NCBI GenBank assembly: GCA_041563475.1
Contig: JBFFMY010000008.1
Span: 6,110-70,109, forward strand
Direction: 5' to 3'
Length of the DNA: 64,000 nt
From: CAJXZP01 sp041563475
GTDB lineage: Bacteria > Bacteroidota > Bacteroidia > Flavobacteriales_G > Salibacteraceae
Positions within the stretch are counted from its first letter, which is position 1. Every line of letters starts with the position of its first letter. Positions 17,405-27,900 of this stretch are shown piece by piece. Below the pieces are notes generated by a model. The model was not told the DNA's origin. It saw only the letters and a list, made by a program, of their open reading frames with translations, and ran no database searches. Made by a program: the position numbers and the translations under genes.

Positions 17405-17424
17405 TAACATAATGTGTTTTCAAA
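17397..17424 (-). promoter_or_regulatory. promoter-like block conserved in both duplicates (copy 2)
   Basis: On the minus strand TTTG (17424-17421), 16 bases, then TATATTGC (17404-17397). See copy 1 at 15240-15266. Confidence 0.45.
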
Positions 17425-17487
17425 GAAATTCTTTTTCCCCCCCTTTTCTTTTTTAAATATTGAAGTTTTAGGGAGCAAAAAAGGTGA

Positions 17488-17518
17488 TTGACATATATTA
17501 ATATTTAGGTTAATTTCG
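17488..17518 (+). promoter_or_regulatory. putative promoter of the small T9SS cargo gene
   Basis: TTG (17488-17490), a 20-base spacer, then TAATTTCG (17511-17518), which differs from TAnnTTTG at one base. It lies 42 bases before the ATG at 17561. Confidence 0.55.
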
Positions 17519-17560
17519 CGGCTACCTTATAATTAATGGAATCACTAAAAAATCAAGTTT

Positions 17561-18283
17561 ATGTTTAAAAAATTACTTTCAATTATTGTATTTGTGGGGG
17601 CGTCAGTAACATCCTTCTCTCAATTATCTTTCAGTAGCGATTCGTCCTATTCGCAAATGGTTCCTGGGGTATTTACAAAGTGTTCAATTACTGTTTCCAA
17701 TACGGGCAACCATGATGTAATGGTTTCATGGAGAATGATAAACTCAACTTTAAAGGATTTCGGAAATCCGGATGGATCATGGGCTATAGGATATTGTGAC
17801 TGTGTGCAATGTTACTTTAATGATTTCAATTTATTAATTCAACAAGATTCTTGTCCGGACGCAATGGCTCCAGGTGAATCCGTTGATTGGTATATTACCA
17901 TTGATCCAGGAACAGTGGCCATGGCTAATGCAGAATGGATTGTAGAAGTGCATAATTATACGGATGATATTAAAGATACCATTTCCTATTTTTTATTAGA
18001 TCATCCAAATTCTGTAAAAAAGATAAATTATAATGCAGAGGTGAAATCCTATCCAAATCCTGCGAATAATGAATTAGTTGTGGATTATACATTAACGAAT
18101 GTAAACAATCCTGTGCTTTCTGTATATAGTTTATTGGGTTCTAAATTAGAATCATTTCCAGTAAATAAGGCAAATGGCCGTTTGAACGTAAATACATCCA
18201 ACTATGAAAATGGGATGTATTTTTATACTATCGAAGAAAATGGACAACGTGTTTTTATTCAAAAATTTAATGTAGTTCACTAA
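17561..18283 (+). CDS. small T9SS cargo protein of unknown function
   Basis: 240 residues. Signal peptide about 1-21 (TSFSQ), a single beta-sandwich-like domain (about 22-150) containing the cysteine cluster YCDCVQCYF and a further Cys in QDSCPDA, then a T9SS type A sorting domain (YPNPANNELVVDY, SLLGSKLESF, NGMYFYTIEENG, terminal FNVVH). It should be exported by SprA. The domain has no motif I recognise; the clustered cysteines could be structural disulfides. It is convergent with the sirtuin gene, with stop codons sharing CTAA (18280-18283). A terminator-like hairpin for it lies inside the sirtuin gene at 18311-18342. Confidence 0.8.
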   Translation: MFKKLLSIIVFVGASVTSFSQLSFSSDSSYSQMVPGVFTKCSITVSNTGNHDVMVSWRMINSTLKDFGNPDGSWAIGYCDCVQCYFNDFNLLIQQDSCPDAMAPGESVDWYITIDPGTVAMANAEWIVEVHNYTDDIKDTISYFLLDHPNSVKKINYNAEVKSYPNPANNELVVDYTLTNVNNPVLSVYSLLGSKLESFPVNKANGRLNVNTSNYENGMYFYTIEENGQRVFIQKFNVVH

Positions 18284-18972
18284 ACTTTATTTTCTAATAA
18301 GATTTTAACTAAAGCCGGGACAGCAGTTCCGGCTTTTTCTTTGACTACAATTACATTTTCGGTGGTTGAAATTTCGTTTGCTTTTGGATCAATCAAAAAA
18401 ACTTCACAATGTGCAGGTACAGAATGAATTAATCCTGCCGCAGGATACACATTTAAACTTGTTCCAATTACGATGAAAATGTCTGCTTGATAACAAATGT
18501 CTGCTGCGATTAAAATATTTGGAACATCCTCACCAAACCAAACAATATGTGGACGTAGTTGCTCTCCGTTTGGGTGTAAATCTCCTTGTAGAATGGTTTG
18601 GTAACCGATGTCAATTATAGAATCTTCAGAAAACTCTCCTCGAGCTTGGGTTAATTGTCCGTGAAGATGCAATACTTGATTAGATCCGCCACGATCATTT
18701 AAATTATCAACTATTTGAGTAATAACGTGAACATTAAAATTTTCCTCAAGCTCGGCCACTGCTTTATGGGCATTATTCGGTTCAGCATGTTCCAGTTCCG
18801 TTCTTCTGAAATTATAAAAATCTAAAACCAATTGTTTATTTGCAAGCCAAGCCTCAGGAGTAGCCACCTCATAAATGCTGTGATTATTCCATAGACCGTC
18901 AGAATCTCTAAAAGTCTTCAAGCCACTTTCAGCGCTAATTCCTGCGCCCGTTAAAACAACAATATTTTTCAT
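18280..18972 (-). CDS. cobB: sirtuin-type NAD-dependent protein deacylase (CobB-like)
   Basis: 230 residues, close to the length of the catalytic domain alone. NAD site GAGISAESGLKTFR (10-22), catalytic HLHG with His104, and GTSLNVYPA. Tyr53 and Arg56 match the pair that lets E. coli CobB and SIRT5 bind succinyl or malonyl lysine, so desuccinylase activity is plausible. Two departures: the normally near-invariant TQN(I/V)D motif reads TQIVD (Asn replaced by Ile87), and the four zinc-binding cysteines are absent, as in some Bacteroidota sirtuins. The first could reduce activity. It is divergent from maeB. Confidence 0.88.
   Translation of the reverse strand: MKNIVVLTGAGISAESGLKTFRDSDGLWNNHSIYEVATPEAWLANKQLVLDFYNFRRTELEHAEPNNAHKAVAELEENFNVHVITQIVDNLNDRGGSNQVLHLHGQLTQARGEFSEDSIIDIGYQTILQGDLHPNGEQLRPHIVWFGEDVPNILIAADICYQADIFIVIGTSLNVYPAAGLIHSVPAHCEVFLIDPKANEISTTENVIVVKEKAGTAVPALVKILLENKV
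18311..18342 (+). terminator. intrinsic terminator embedded in the sirtuin coding end
   Basis: AAAGCCGG (18311-18318) and CCGGCTTT (18329-18336) with a 10-base loop, followed by TTCTTT on the plus strand. It serves the convergent T9SS cargo gene that ends at 18283, while encoding the C-terminal KAGTAVPA of the sirtuin on the other strand. Confidence 0.7.
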
Positions 18973-19033
18973 TTCATAAAATTAAAACATTGCATTTAAT
19001 TGGTGAAAATACATTACGAAAAGCCAATAAATA

Positions 19034-19066
19034 TTGGTTTTTCGCGGTAGGGATTGTGTAAATTTG
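19034..19066 (+). promoter_or_regulatory. promoter of maeB
   Basis: TTG (19034-19036), a 22-base spacer, and TAAATTTG (19059-19066), a perfect TAnnTTTG, 40 bases before the ATG at 19107. Confidence 0.65.
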
Positions 19067-19106
19067 CGCATCCATTTTTGGATAAACATCTTAAGCATTT
19101 GAGATT

Positions 19107-21377
19107 ATGATTATCAAGAAAGAAGACGCATTAAATTACCATTCTGAAGGAAGGCCAGGTAAGATTGCCGTTGTACCCACAAAACCATATAGCACGCAAC
19201 GTGATTTATCTTTGGCTTACTCCCCTGGGGTAGCTGAACCTTGTAAAGAAATAGCAGAAAATAAGCAAGACGTATACAAATACACAGCTAAGGGAAACTT
19301 GGTAGCCGTAATATCTAACGGAACGGCTGTTTTAGGCTTAGGAGATATTGGCCCCGAAGCATCCAAACCAGTAATGGAGGGAAAAGGACTACTTTTTAAA
19401 ATATTCTCCGATATTGATGTTTTTGATATTGAGGTGGATGCTAAGGATGTAGATGAGTTTGTGAGAACTGTAAAAAACATTGCGCCAACCTTTGGAGGAA
19501 TTAACTTGGAAGATATTAAAGCTCCCGAGGCATTTGAAATTGAAAGTCGACTAAAAGAAGAATTGGATATTCCAGTAATGCACGATGACCAACATGGAAC
19601 TGCAATTATTTCATCCGCTGCCCTATTAAATGCCCTCGAACTGGCTAAAAAGCGCATTGAAAAGGTCAAAATTGTAGTTAACGGTGCTGGAGCTGCTGCT
19701 ATTATGTGCGCGCGTTTGTATGTAAAACTTGGAGCAAAACTGGAAAATATTTTGATGCTCGATAGTAAAGGTGTAATTAACACGAGTAGGGGAGTTTTAC
19801 CAGAAACTAAAGAGAGTTTTAGACGAAAAACAAATATCTCAACTCTGGAAGAAGCCATAAAAGGCGCAGATGTATTTTTAGGATTATCCAAAGGGAACGT
19901 TTTGTCGCAAGACATGGTGAGAAGTATGGCCAAAAACCCAATTGTTTTTGCATTGGCAAATCCAGTTGCCGAAATTTCGTATGAAGATGGAATAGCCTCA
20001 CGAAAAGATATCATTATGGCTACGGGTCGAAGTGATGCGCCAAACCAAGTAAATAATGTATTGGGATTCCCGTACATTTTTAGAGGTGCCTTGGATGTTC
20101 GTGCAACAACCATTAATGAAGAAATGAAATTGGCGGCTGTTTATGCTTTGGCTGATTTAACCAAATTACCTGTACCGGAAGAAGTTGTGGAAGCCTACAA
20201 CGAAGTAAATTTAACCTTTTCACGAGATTATATTATTCCTAAACCCTTAGATCATAGACTAATCACAACAGTTTCACCAGCCGTGGCCATGGCTGCTGTT
20301 AAAAGTGGTGTAGCATTGAAGCCAATAACCGACTGGGAGGAATATAAAAGGTCTTTACAAAAACGATTAGGTTTAGAAAATACCTTGATGAAAGGGTTAG
20401 AAAGACGTGCGAAAAGATATCCACAGCGAATTGTATTTGCAGAAGCGCATGATTTAAAAACACTTAAAGCTGCGCAAACTGTTTCCGAGCAAAAAATTGC
20501 AAAACCAATTTTATTGGGTTTGGAAAGCAAAATTAAAAGAATTGCTGATGAGTATGGTTTAGATTTATCGGGGTGTCAAATTATGGATGCACGAGGAGAA
20601 TCTTCGGAAGAAATGCGGAATTCCTTTGGTCAAATGTTTTTCGAAAAACGTAAACGAAAAGGACTAACTCTTTCAGAAGCAAAAAAATTAATGCGTGAAA
20701 GAAATTATTTTGCTGCCGGTATGTTAGAAGCCGGTTTGGCTGATGCGGCTATTTCTGGAATTACTAGAAACTACCCCGATACTATTCGTCCTGCGCTACA
20801 GGTTTTAGGAAAAAATGAAGAGGCGTTGAGGATTGTTGGAATGTATGTGGTTATTACCAAAAGAGGTCCGTTATTTTTTGCCGACACTACGATTAATTAC
20901 GATCCATCAGCCGAGGAGTTAGTAGATATTACATTGCAAGTAAATGAGGCCGTAAAACGAATGAAAGTGAAGCCTGTTATTTCCATGTTATCGTATTCGA
21001 ACTTTGGATCTTCTCAAAGTCCAGGCGCCATAAAAGTATCAAAAGCAGTTGAAATTTTACATCGTCAACACCCGGATGTTTTAGTGGATGGGGAAATGCA
21101 AGCGAATTTTGCAATGGATACTGAATTATTAGAAGAAATTTTCCCATTTTCGCAGCTTGTGAATGAAAAGGTGAATACGCTCATTTTCCCGAACTTAGGT
21201 GCAGGAAATATTGCGTATAAATTAACGCAACAATTAGCGTCTACGGACGCAATTGGGCCAATTTTGTTAGGAATTAATAAACCATTCCATGTACTTCAAT
21301 TGGGAAGTACAGTACGTGAAATTATAAATATGGTACAAGTCGCTTCAATGGATGCGCAGGCCAAAAAGAACGAATGA
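19107..21377 (+). CDS. maeB: NADP-dependent malic enzyme with C-terminal phosphotransacetylase-like domain
   Basis: 756 residues, the normal MaeB fusion. The N-terminal malic enzyme part (1-425) decarboxylates malate to pyruvate with NADP; visible are YSPGVAEPCKEIA, GDIGPEASKPVMEGK, INLEDIKAPEAF, MHDDQHGTAI and the dinucleotide loop NGAGAAAIMCARL. The C-terminal part (about 435-750) resembles phosphotransacetylase (SYSNFGSSQSPGA, VDGEMQANFAMD) and is generally regulatory, responding to acetyl-CoA. It overlaps ruvA by four bases (ATGA), starting a block with ruvA and sprA. A perfect -7 element precedes it. Confidence 0.96.
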   Translation: MIIKKEDALNYHSEGRPGKIAVVPTKPYSTQRDLSLAYSPGVAEPCKEIAENKQDVYKYTAKGNLVAVISNGTAVLGLGDIGPEASKPVMEGKGLLFKIFSDIDVFDIEVDAKDVDEFVRTVKNIAPTFGGINLEDIKAPEAFEIESRLKEELDIPVMHDDQHGTAIISSAALLNALELAKKRIEKVKIVVNGAGAAAIMCARLYVKLGAKLENILMLDSKGVINTSRGVLPETKESFRRKTNISTLEEAIKGADVFLGLSKGNVLSQDMVRSMAKNPIVFALANPVAEISYEDGIASRKDIIMATGRSDAPNQVNNVLGFPYIFRGALDVRATTINEEMKLAAVYALADLTKLPVPEEVVEAYNEVNLTFSRDYIIPKPLDHRLITTVSPAVAMAAVKSGVALKPITDWEEYKRSLQKRLGLENTLMKGLERRAKRYPQRIVFAEAHDLKTLKAAQTVSEQKIAKPILLGLESKIKRIADEYGLDLSGCQIMDARGESSEEMRNSFGQMFFEKRKRKGLTLSEAKKLMRERNYFAAGMLEAGLADAAISGITRNYPDTIRPALQVLGKNEEALRIVGMYVVITKRGPLFFADTTINYDPSAEELVDITLQVNEAVKRMKVKPVISMLSYSNFGSSQSPGAIKVSKAVEILHRQHPDVLVDGEMQANFAMDTELLEEIFPFSQLVNEKVNTLIFPNLGAGNIAYKLTQQLASTDAIGPILLGINKPFHVLQLGSTVREIINMVQVASMDAQAKKNE

Positions 21378-21955
21378 TAGAATTTTTAAAGGGGCGGCTT
21401 GCCGAAAAAAACCCAAGCTACGTAGTAATTGATTGTAACGGAGTGGGATATTTTTTAAATATCTCACTTCATACTTTTAGTCAAATTGGTTCAAATGAAT
21501 CTATTCAATTATTCACTCATTTGTCCATTCGTGAAGATGCGCATGTTTTGTTTGGGTTTTCGGATAAAGAAGAGCGCGCATTTTTTCGACAATTAATTTC
21601 AGTTTCAGGTGTTGGGGCTGCAACCGCCCAGTTGGTTTTATCCTCGCTTTCTCCTGCCGAAGCAATGTCGGCAATAATAAATGAAGATGTGAGAACGCTT
21701 CAAGGTGTAAAAGGAATTGGAGGAAAAACAGCGCAAAGAATAATTATTGATTTAAAGGATAAAATCAATAAAATTGAAACTAATTCAGATATTTCTTTAA
21801 GCCCACACAATACCAATCGTCAAGAGGCGTTATCTGCATTGTTTGCTTTAGGATTTGATAAGTTGAAATCAACAAAAATGGTAGATAATTTATTGAAAAC
21901 CAATGCGGATGTTCCGGTTGAAGAACTGGTTAAATCAGCGTTAAAAAAGCTGTAA
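21374..21955 (+). CDS. ruvA: Holliday junction DNA helicase subunit RuvA
   Basis: 193 residues: N-terminal OB domain (1-63, MIEFLKGRLAEKNPSYVVID), two helix-hairpin-helix motifs (VSGVGAATAQLVLS and VKGIGGKTAQRIIIDL), and the C-terminal domain III that contacts RuvB (QEALSALFALGFDK). RuvA tetramers bind four-way junctions and load RuvB. It starts at the ATG overlapping the maeB stop, and sprA follows after 21 bases, so it belongs to a maeB-ruvA-sprA operon, an order I recall from other Flavobacteriia. ruvB is unlinked at 6096. Confidence 0.96.
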   Translation: MIEFLKGRLAEKNPSYVVIDCNGVGYFLNISLHTFSQIGSNESIQLFTHLSIREDAHVLFGFSDKEERAFFRQLISVSGVGAATAQLVLSSLSPAEAMSAIINEDVRTLQGVKGIGGKTAQRIIIDLKDKINKIETNSDISLSPHNTNRQEALSALFALGFDKLKSTKMVDNLLKTNADVPVEELVKSALKKL

Positions 21956-21976
21956 TTACAGGATTACATTTTCGAT

Positions 21977-24900
21977 TTGGAAAATAATTACGGTAAATTA
22001 AAATTCTGTTTAGTTGCTGCTTTCATTTTATTGGGCAACTTTTCTGTAAAAGCCCTTGATGGTGCTTATTATACCCACTTTGTCCGAATTTTAGCTGATA
22101 CCAACGATACCAATACTACAAATTTACCCTTTCCTTATGATGACAATAGCGTAACTCCATTTAATCCCGTAAATGTCCCGTTTGATTTATCAGACCCAGA
22201 TAATATTAGCCAAGAGATACAATACGATCCCATTTCAGGCAATTATTATGTGGTATCAAAAGTGGGTGATTCTTTAGATTATCGGCCAGTAAATTACATG
22301 ACTTTTGATGAATATTCGGAGTATAACTTGGATCAAGCTATCGCGAATTACTGGAAGGAGAAAACGGCAACTGAAAGTGAGTTCTCCAAAGATGAAAAAG
22401 GGAACACGAATCTTATTCCTTCTTTGAATGTGGATAGCGAGGGGTTTGATAATATTTTTGGAGGTAATACGATTGATATTCGACCCAGTGGTTCTGCCCA
22501 AGTGAAGTTTGGTCTGAAGAACTCAAAAACGGAAAACCCAGCTCTTTCTGAGCGTCAACGAAGCATTACAACGTTTGATTTTGATCAACAAATCCAAGTA
22601 AATCTAATTGGTAATATTGGAGATAAACTGAAGCTTTCTATTAATTATAATACCGAAGCAACGTTTGATTTTGAAAATCAGGTAAAAATTGATTTTACTG
22701 GATACGATGATGATATTATTCAGAAAATTGAGGCAGGAAACGTTTCTCTTCCTCTACAAGGTTCTTTGATAACAGGCTCGCAGAGTTTATTCGGACTCAA
22801 AACAAAACTAAAGTTCGGGAAATTAGAGGTGACCACCGTTTTCTCCCAACAAAAGGGAAAGAAGCAAGAAATTGAAGTGAAAGGCGGGGCTCAAGTCAAA
22901 GAGTTTGAACTGAAAGCAGATGAGTATGATGATAACCGCCATTATTTTATATCGCAATTTTTTAGGGATATTTACGAGGAAGCGATGTCAAGACCGCCTT
23001 ATGTTTCGTCTCCAGTAAATATTACGCGAATTGAAGTGTGGGTAACGAATAATAACAACACTACCACAAATACGCGAAACCTAATTGCATTCCAAGATTT
23101 AGGTGAAACCGATCCGGATAAAGTTTTTAATCAGAATGGAACAGGAAACCTAACGTTTTTATCCACAGGCCCTTTTCCAGATAATAATCACAATAGTTTA
23201 TACTCTTCTGTAAATACGCCTATTGTAAAGGATTATACCCAAGCAACACCTGCCCTTGGAGCTGTAGGGTATATTGACCAAGAAGATTTTCAAAAAGTAG
23301 GCTTGGCCCGTTTACTTAACGAAACCGATTATGAATTCAACCCACTATTAGGAATCATTTCTTTGAACATGGAAATGCAGCCTAACCAAGTGTTATCTGT
23401 TGCATTCCAGTACACGTATCAAAATGATGTATTTCAAGTAGGGGAATTTTCTACAGATGTAGTGAATGATAAGGCCATTTTCACTAAAATGCTGAAAAGT
23501 TCAAAAATCAATACTACAAGCCCAATGTGGGATTTGATGATGAAAAACGTATATTCAATTGGTGCATATCAATTGCAAAAGGATAATTTCAAGTTTGATA
23601 TTTGGTATTTGGATAGAAGAACAGGAGTTCCAACAAATTTTATCCCTTCCGGGCCAGATAGTGTTAGTGGTATTCCTTTAATTCAAGTAATGAATTTAGA
23701 TGAAATGGACCGTAATTTTAATAAAGGCCCAGATGGGGTTTTTGATTTTATTTCTGCGCCAACATATATACCTAATATAAACCCAAGAAACGGTAAAGTA
23801 TTTTTCCCGATTCTAGAGCCATTTGGTAGCCATATCCATAAAATTTCAGGAGGGGATTTGGAATTCGTTGAAAAGTATGCCTTTGATTCCCTATATACCA
23901 ATACCCAACCAAATGCGAAAGCCAAATTCCCGAATAAAAATAGGTTTTATTTTAAAGGGAAATATGAATCTTCTATAACAGATGATATTTCGTTAGGTGC
24001 TATGCAGATCCCAGAAGGTGCCGTGAAGGTAACTGCAGGGGGTAGAGAATTGGTAGAGGGCCAAGATTACCAAGTAGATTATAATTTAGGTCGTGTTAAA
24101 ATATTAAATCAAGGACTTTTAGAATCTGGCATTCCCATTAAAGTAGCGATTGAAAGTAACTCGTTATTCAACATTCAAACTAAAACCATGTTAGCCGCAC
24201 GGTTTGATTATAAAATCTCGAAGGATTTCATGTTGGGTGGTACGATTATGAATTTATCCGAACGTCCTCTTACTCAAAAAACGAGTTACGGTGATGAGCC
24301 AATTTCAAATACCGTTTGGGGAGTAGATGGGACCTATAGAAAGGAATCCCCATTTTTGACCCGTTTAGTTGACAATATTCCGGGAATTGATACCAAAGAG
24401 AAATCTAATTTTCAAATTACTGGGGAATTTGCGCAATTTTTACCAGGTCATTCAAAAGCCATTGGAGAGGCAGGAACATCTTATATTGATGATTTTGAAG
24501 GAAGCCAATCTACTATCGATTTACGTTCAAGAATATCATGGTCTATGGCTAGTATTCCACAAAATCAACCCAACTTATTTCCAGAGGCTTCTTTAATTGA
24601 TAATGTTGCCTTAGGGTTTAATAGGGCATTGTTAACGTGGTATACTATCGACCCCTTATTTTTTAGAAATGACTCTAGAACTCCTGATCACATTAAAAAT
24701 GATCCAGCCATGCAAAGTGATCATTTTATGCGTGAGGTAACCGTTACAGAAGTTTTTGAAAAACAACAAGTAAGTAGCGTTCAAAATCAAAATATCCCTA
24801 CCCTAGATATTGCATTTTACCCCGAAGAAAAAGGGTCATATAACTACGATAATTTTACAGGAACGGATTCGATCGGTGATGTGTATAGTTCAGGTATTAA

Positions 24901-27900
24901 CGCAGATGGAACCTTAATTGATCCAGAAACCCGCTGGGGAGGGATTCAAAGAAAAATTGATCAACAAAATTTTGACGCTTTAAATATTGAGTACATTCAA
25001 ATTTGGGTAATGGATCCCTTTAATGAAGATTATCCATTTCCAGATGGAGATGACGGTACAATGTATATCAATTTAGGGTCTGTTTCTGAAGACGTTCAAC
25101 GTGATGGACAGAACTTTTTTGAAAATGGTTTAGCTACCCCCCCAACTGTTTTGGCTAACGACCCTTACAAATCTGCATGGGGAAGGTATACTCCAGGAAA
25201 TCAAATTGTGGATGGGTTTGATAATGATCCTGACGCGCGTCAATATCAAGATGTAGGTCTTGATGGTCTGCGTGAGTTTGAAGAAAAGGAATTTTTCGGA
25301 ACTTATGCCAATCAAGTACAAAGCATACCGAATTTGTTTAACGATATTTCTCAAGACAATTTCGTTTATTTTAGAAATGACACCTATGATGCACAAGAAG
25401 CCGACATCCTAACCCGGTACAAAAAGTTTAATAATTATGATGGAAATTCTCCATTGTCGACCTCCGATGGAGGAGCTGCGGTAGGTTCAACAAGACCAAA
25501 TCAGGAGGATATTAATAAGGATAAGAATGTGGATGAAACAGAATCATATTGGCAGTATAAAATAAAGGTGAATAAAAATACTTTTAACAGAAATAATGTG
25601 GGTAATGATCAAATCACGGATGTTAGAACTGCCACAATTACAACCAAAGATGGAAGAACAAGAGATATTGATTGGTACCAATTAAAAATTCCAATCCGCA
25701 GAGGGGAACCAGTTGGAGGAATTAGAGACTTTAGTTCTATTAGATTTATGCGTGTGTTTATGCGTGGGTTTTCTCATCCTGCAGTTTTGCGATTTGCTAG
25801 ATTTGAATTGGTAAGAGGAGAATGGAGAAAATTTGATGGAACGTTAGAAGATCCAGGAGATTATATTTTAGGTGATGACTTTACCAATTTTGATGTTTCG
25901 GCCGTAAACATTGAAGTAAACTCATCAAAGCAACCTGTAAATTATGTCCTTCCCCCGTTCATTCAGCGAGAAATTAATGTGGGATCTACCAATTTAAATC
26001 AGTTAAATGAACAATCATTAGCCCTTAATATTTGTGAGCTTCCTGACGGACAGGGCCGAGCTGTTTATAGATCATTTGATTTGGACGTTTTGTCTTACAA
26101 TACGGTAAAAATGTATATTCATGCGGAGTCGTATGAAAAGGAAAATGCAGTAAATGATAACGATTTAGTTGCTTTTATGCGGGTTGGAACTGATTTTGAA
26201 AATAACTATTACGAATATGAAATCCCCTTAAAAGTAACCTTGCCTGGACAGTATAATGGAGAAGATGATCAGCAAAGATTATTTGTGTGGCCGGAAGCAA
26301 ATAATATGGAAATCAGTATGGATGATTTTAAAGAACTTAAAATCCGGAGAAATAAAGAAGCTATTTCAAGTGGTGCTGTTGTTGAATTTAATACGCCATA
26401 TACCATTAAAAATGGAAAGGCAAAATTATCTATTGTTGGTAACCCTTCACTAAATGGCGTGAAGACCATTATGCTTGGGGTTCGGAATCCACGAAAAGAT
26501 CCGGGAGATGAAACGGATGATGGGGAAGGAAAATGTGCTGAAATTTGGTTTAATGAACTGCGATTAACAGATTTTGATGATCAAAGTGGTTGGGCTTCTG
26601 TGGTACGCGCAAGCACTAAATTAGCCGATTTTGCAAATGTTTCGGTATCGGGGAGCATGAGTACACCCGGATGGGGAAGTATTGAAAAGAAAATTAGTGA
26701 GCGTCAACGTGAAACGCGTCAAGATATGGATATCCAAGCGAATTTAGAGCTGGGTAAATTTTTCGGTAAAAAATCCGGAATTAAAATACCTACATATGTT
26801 GGGTATACCGTTGGGGTGGTTAAACCACAATTCGCTCCACTAGCACCTGACATTAAGTTTGATAGATATATAAATGAAGCTTTTCCAGCTGGGCCTGAAC
26901 AAGACTCTGTTCGAAGTGTTCAACAAACAGTAGTGACCCGGAAAAGTTTGAATTTTACAAATGTCCGGAAAGAAAAAACCGACCTTACCCAAAAGAAAAA
27001 AGTGTATGATATTTCAAATTTTGCAGTGAATTACTCGTATAGCTCTATTGAAAAGCATGACTTTGAAACAGAGTTTGACAACTTAAAAACGTATCGTGGG
27101 GGATTATCTTACAACTATTCAACTGCGCCAAAGAATATTAAACCATTTAATAGTAGTAAGTTTCTGAATAAAACAAAATGGTTCGATTTAATAAAGGATG
27201 TGAATTTCTACCTGTTACCAAAATCGTTTAGTTTTTCAACCGACTTAACACGTCAATATCAAGAATCTAGAACACGGAATAATAATCCAGAGCTCTTAAA
27301 TACGATTCCTGTGTATGTCAATAAAACGTTTGATTGGAATAGAAACTACGCATTTAGATGGGATATATCACGTGCATTAAAACTAGATTTCACTGCGCGA
27401 AATAAATCGTTGATTGTTGAAACCCCAGGGCAAACAGAAACCAATAGGGAAGCTTGGAGTGAAACGGTTCGAACAAGTGTTTTGGCTGGAGGTACGAATA
27501 TGAATTACAATCATGGTTTAAACTTAGCTTGGACCGTTCCAATTAATAAAATTCCAATTTTAGACTGGACCTCTACATCCTTTAAGTATGGAACTACGTA
27601 TAGCTGGATGCGTGCACCGTTCATTGTAGAAGAAACTGCTGGAAACACCATTCAAAACACCCAAACCATGCAATTGAATGGAACGTTGAATTTTGTGAAT
27701 TTGTACAATAAATCAGATTATTTAAAACGGGTGAATTCGAAACGTCCAGGACAGAAAAAAACGAAGGATAAAAAATCTAGGGAGACAGCTAAGGACGATT
27801 CAGGAGAGTCGCCAGAATCACCAGCGGAGGAAAAAGAGAAAGCTAAAAAAGAAAAGTCGGGTAACGGAAGTGCTGTTTTAGATGGCCTTGCCCGGGTTTT

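Noticed and set aside
19217..20113. A 298-codon open frame on the minus strand inside maeB
   Set aside because: It is the antisense shadow of the malic enzyme gene, with low-complexity Ser/Ala composition and no protein motifs.
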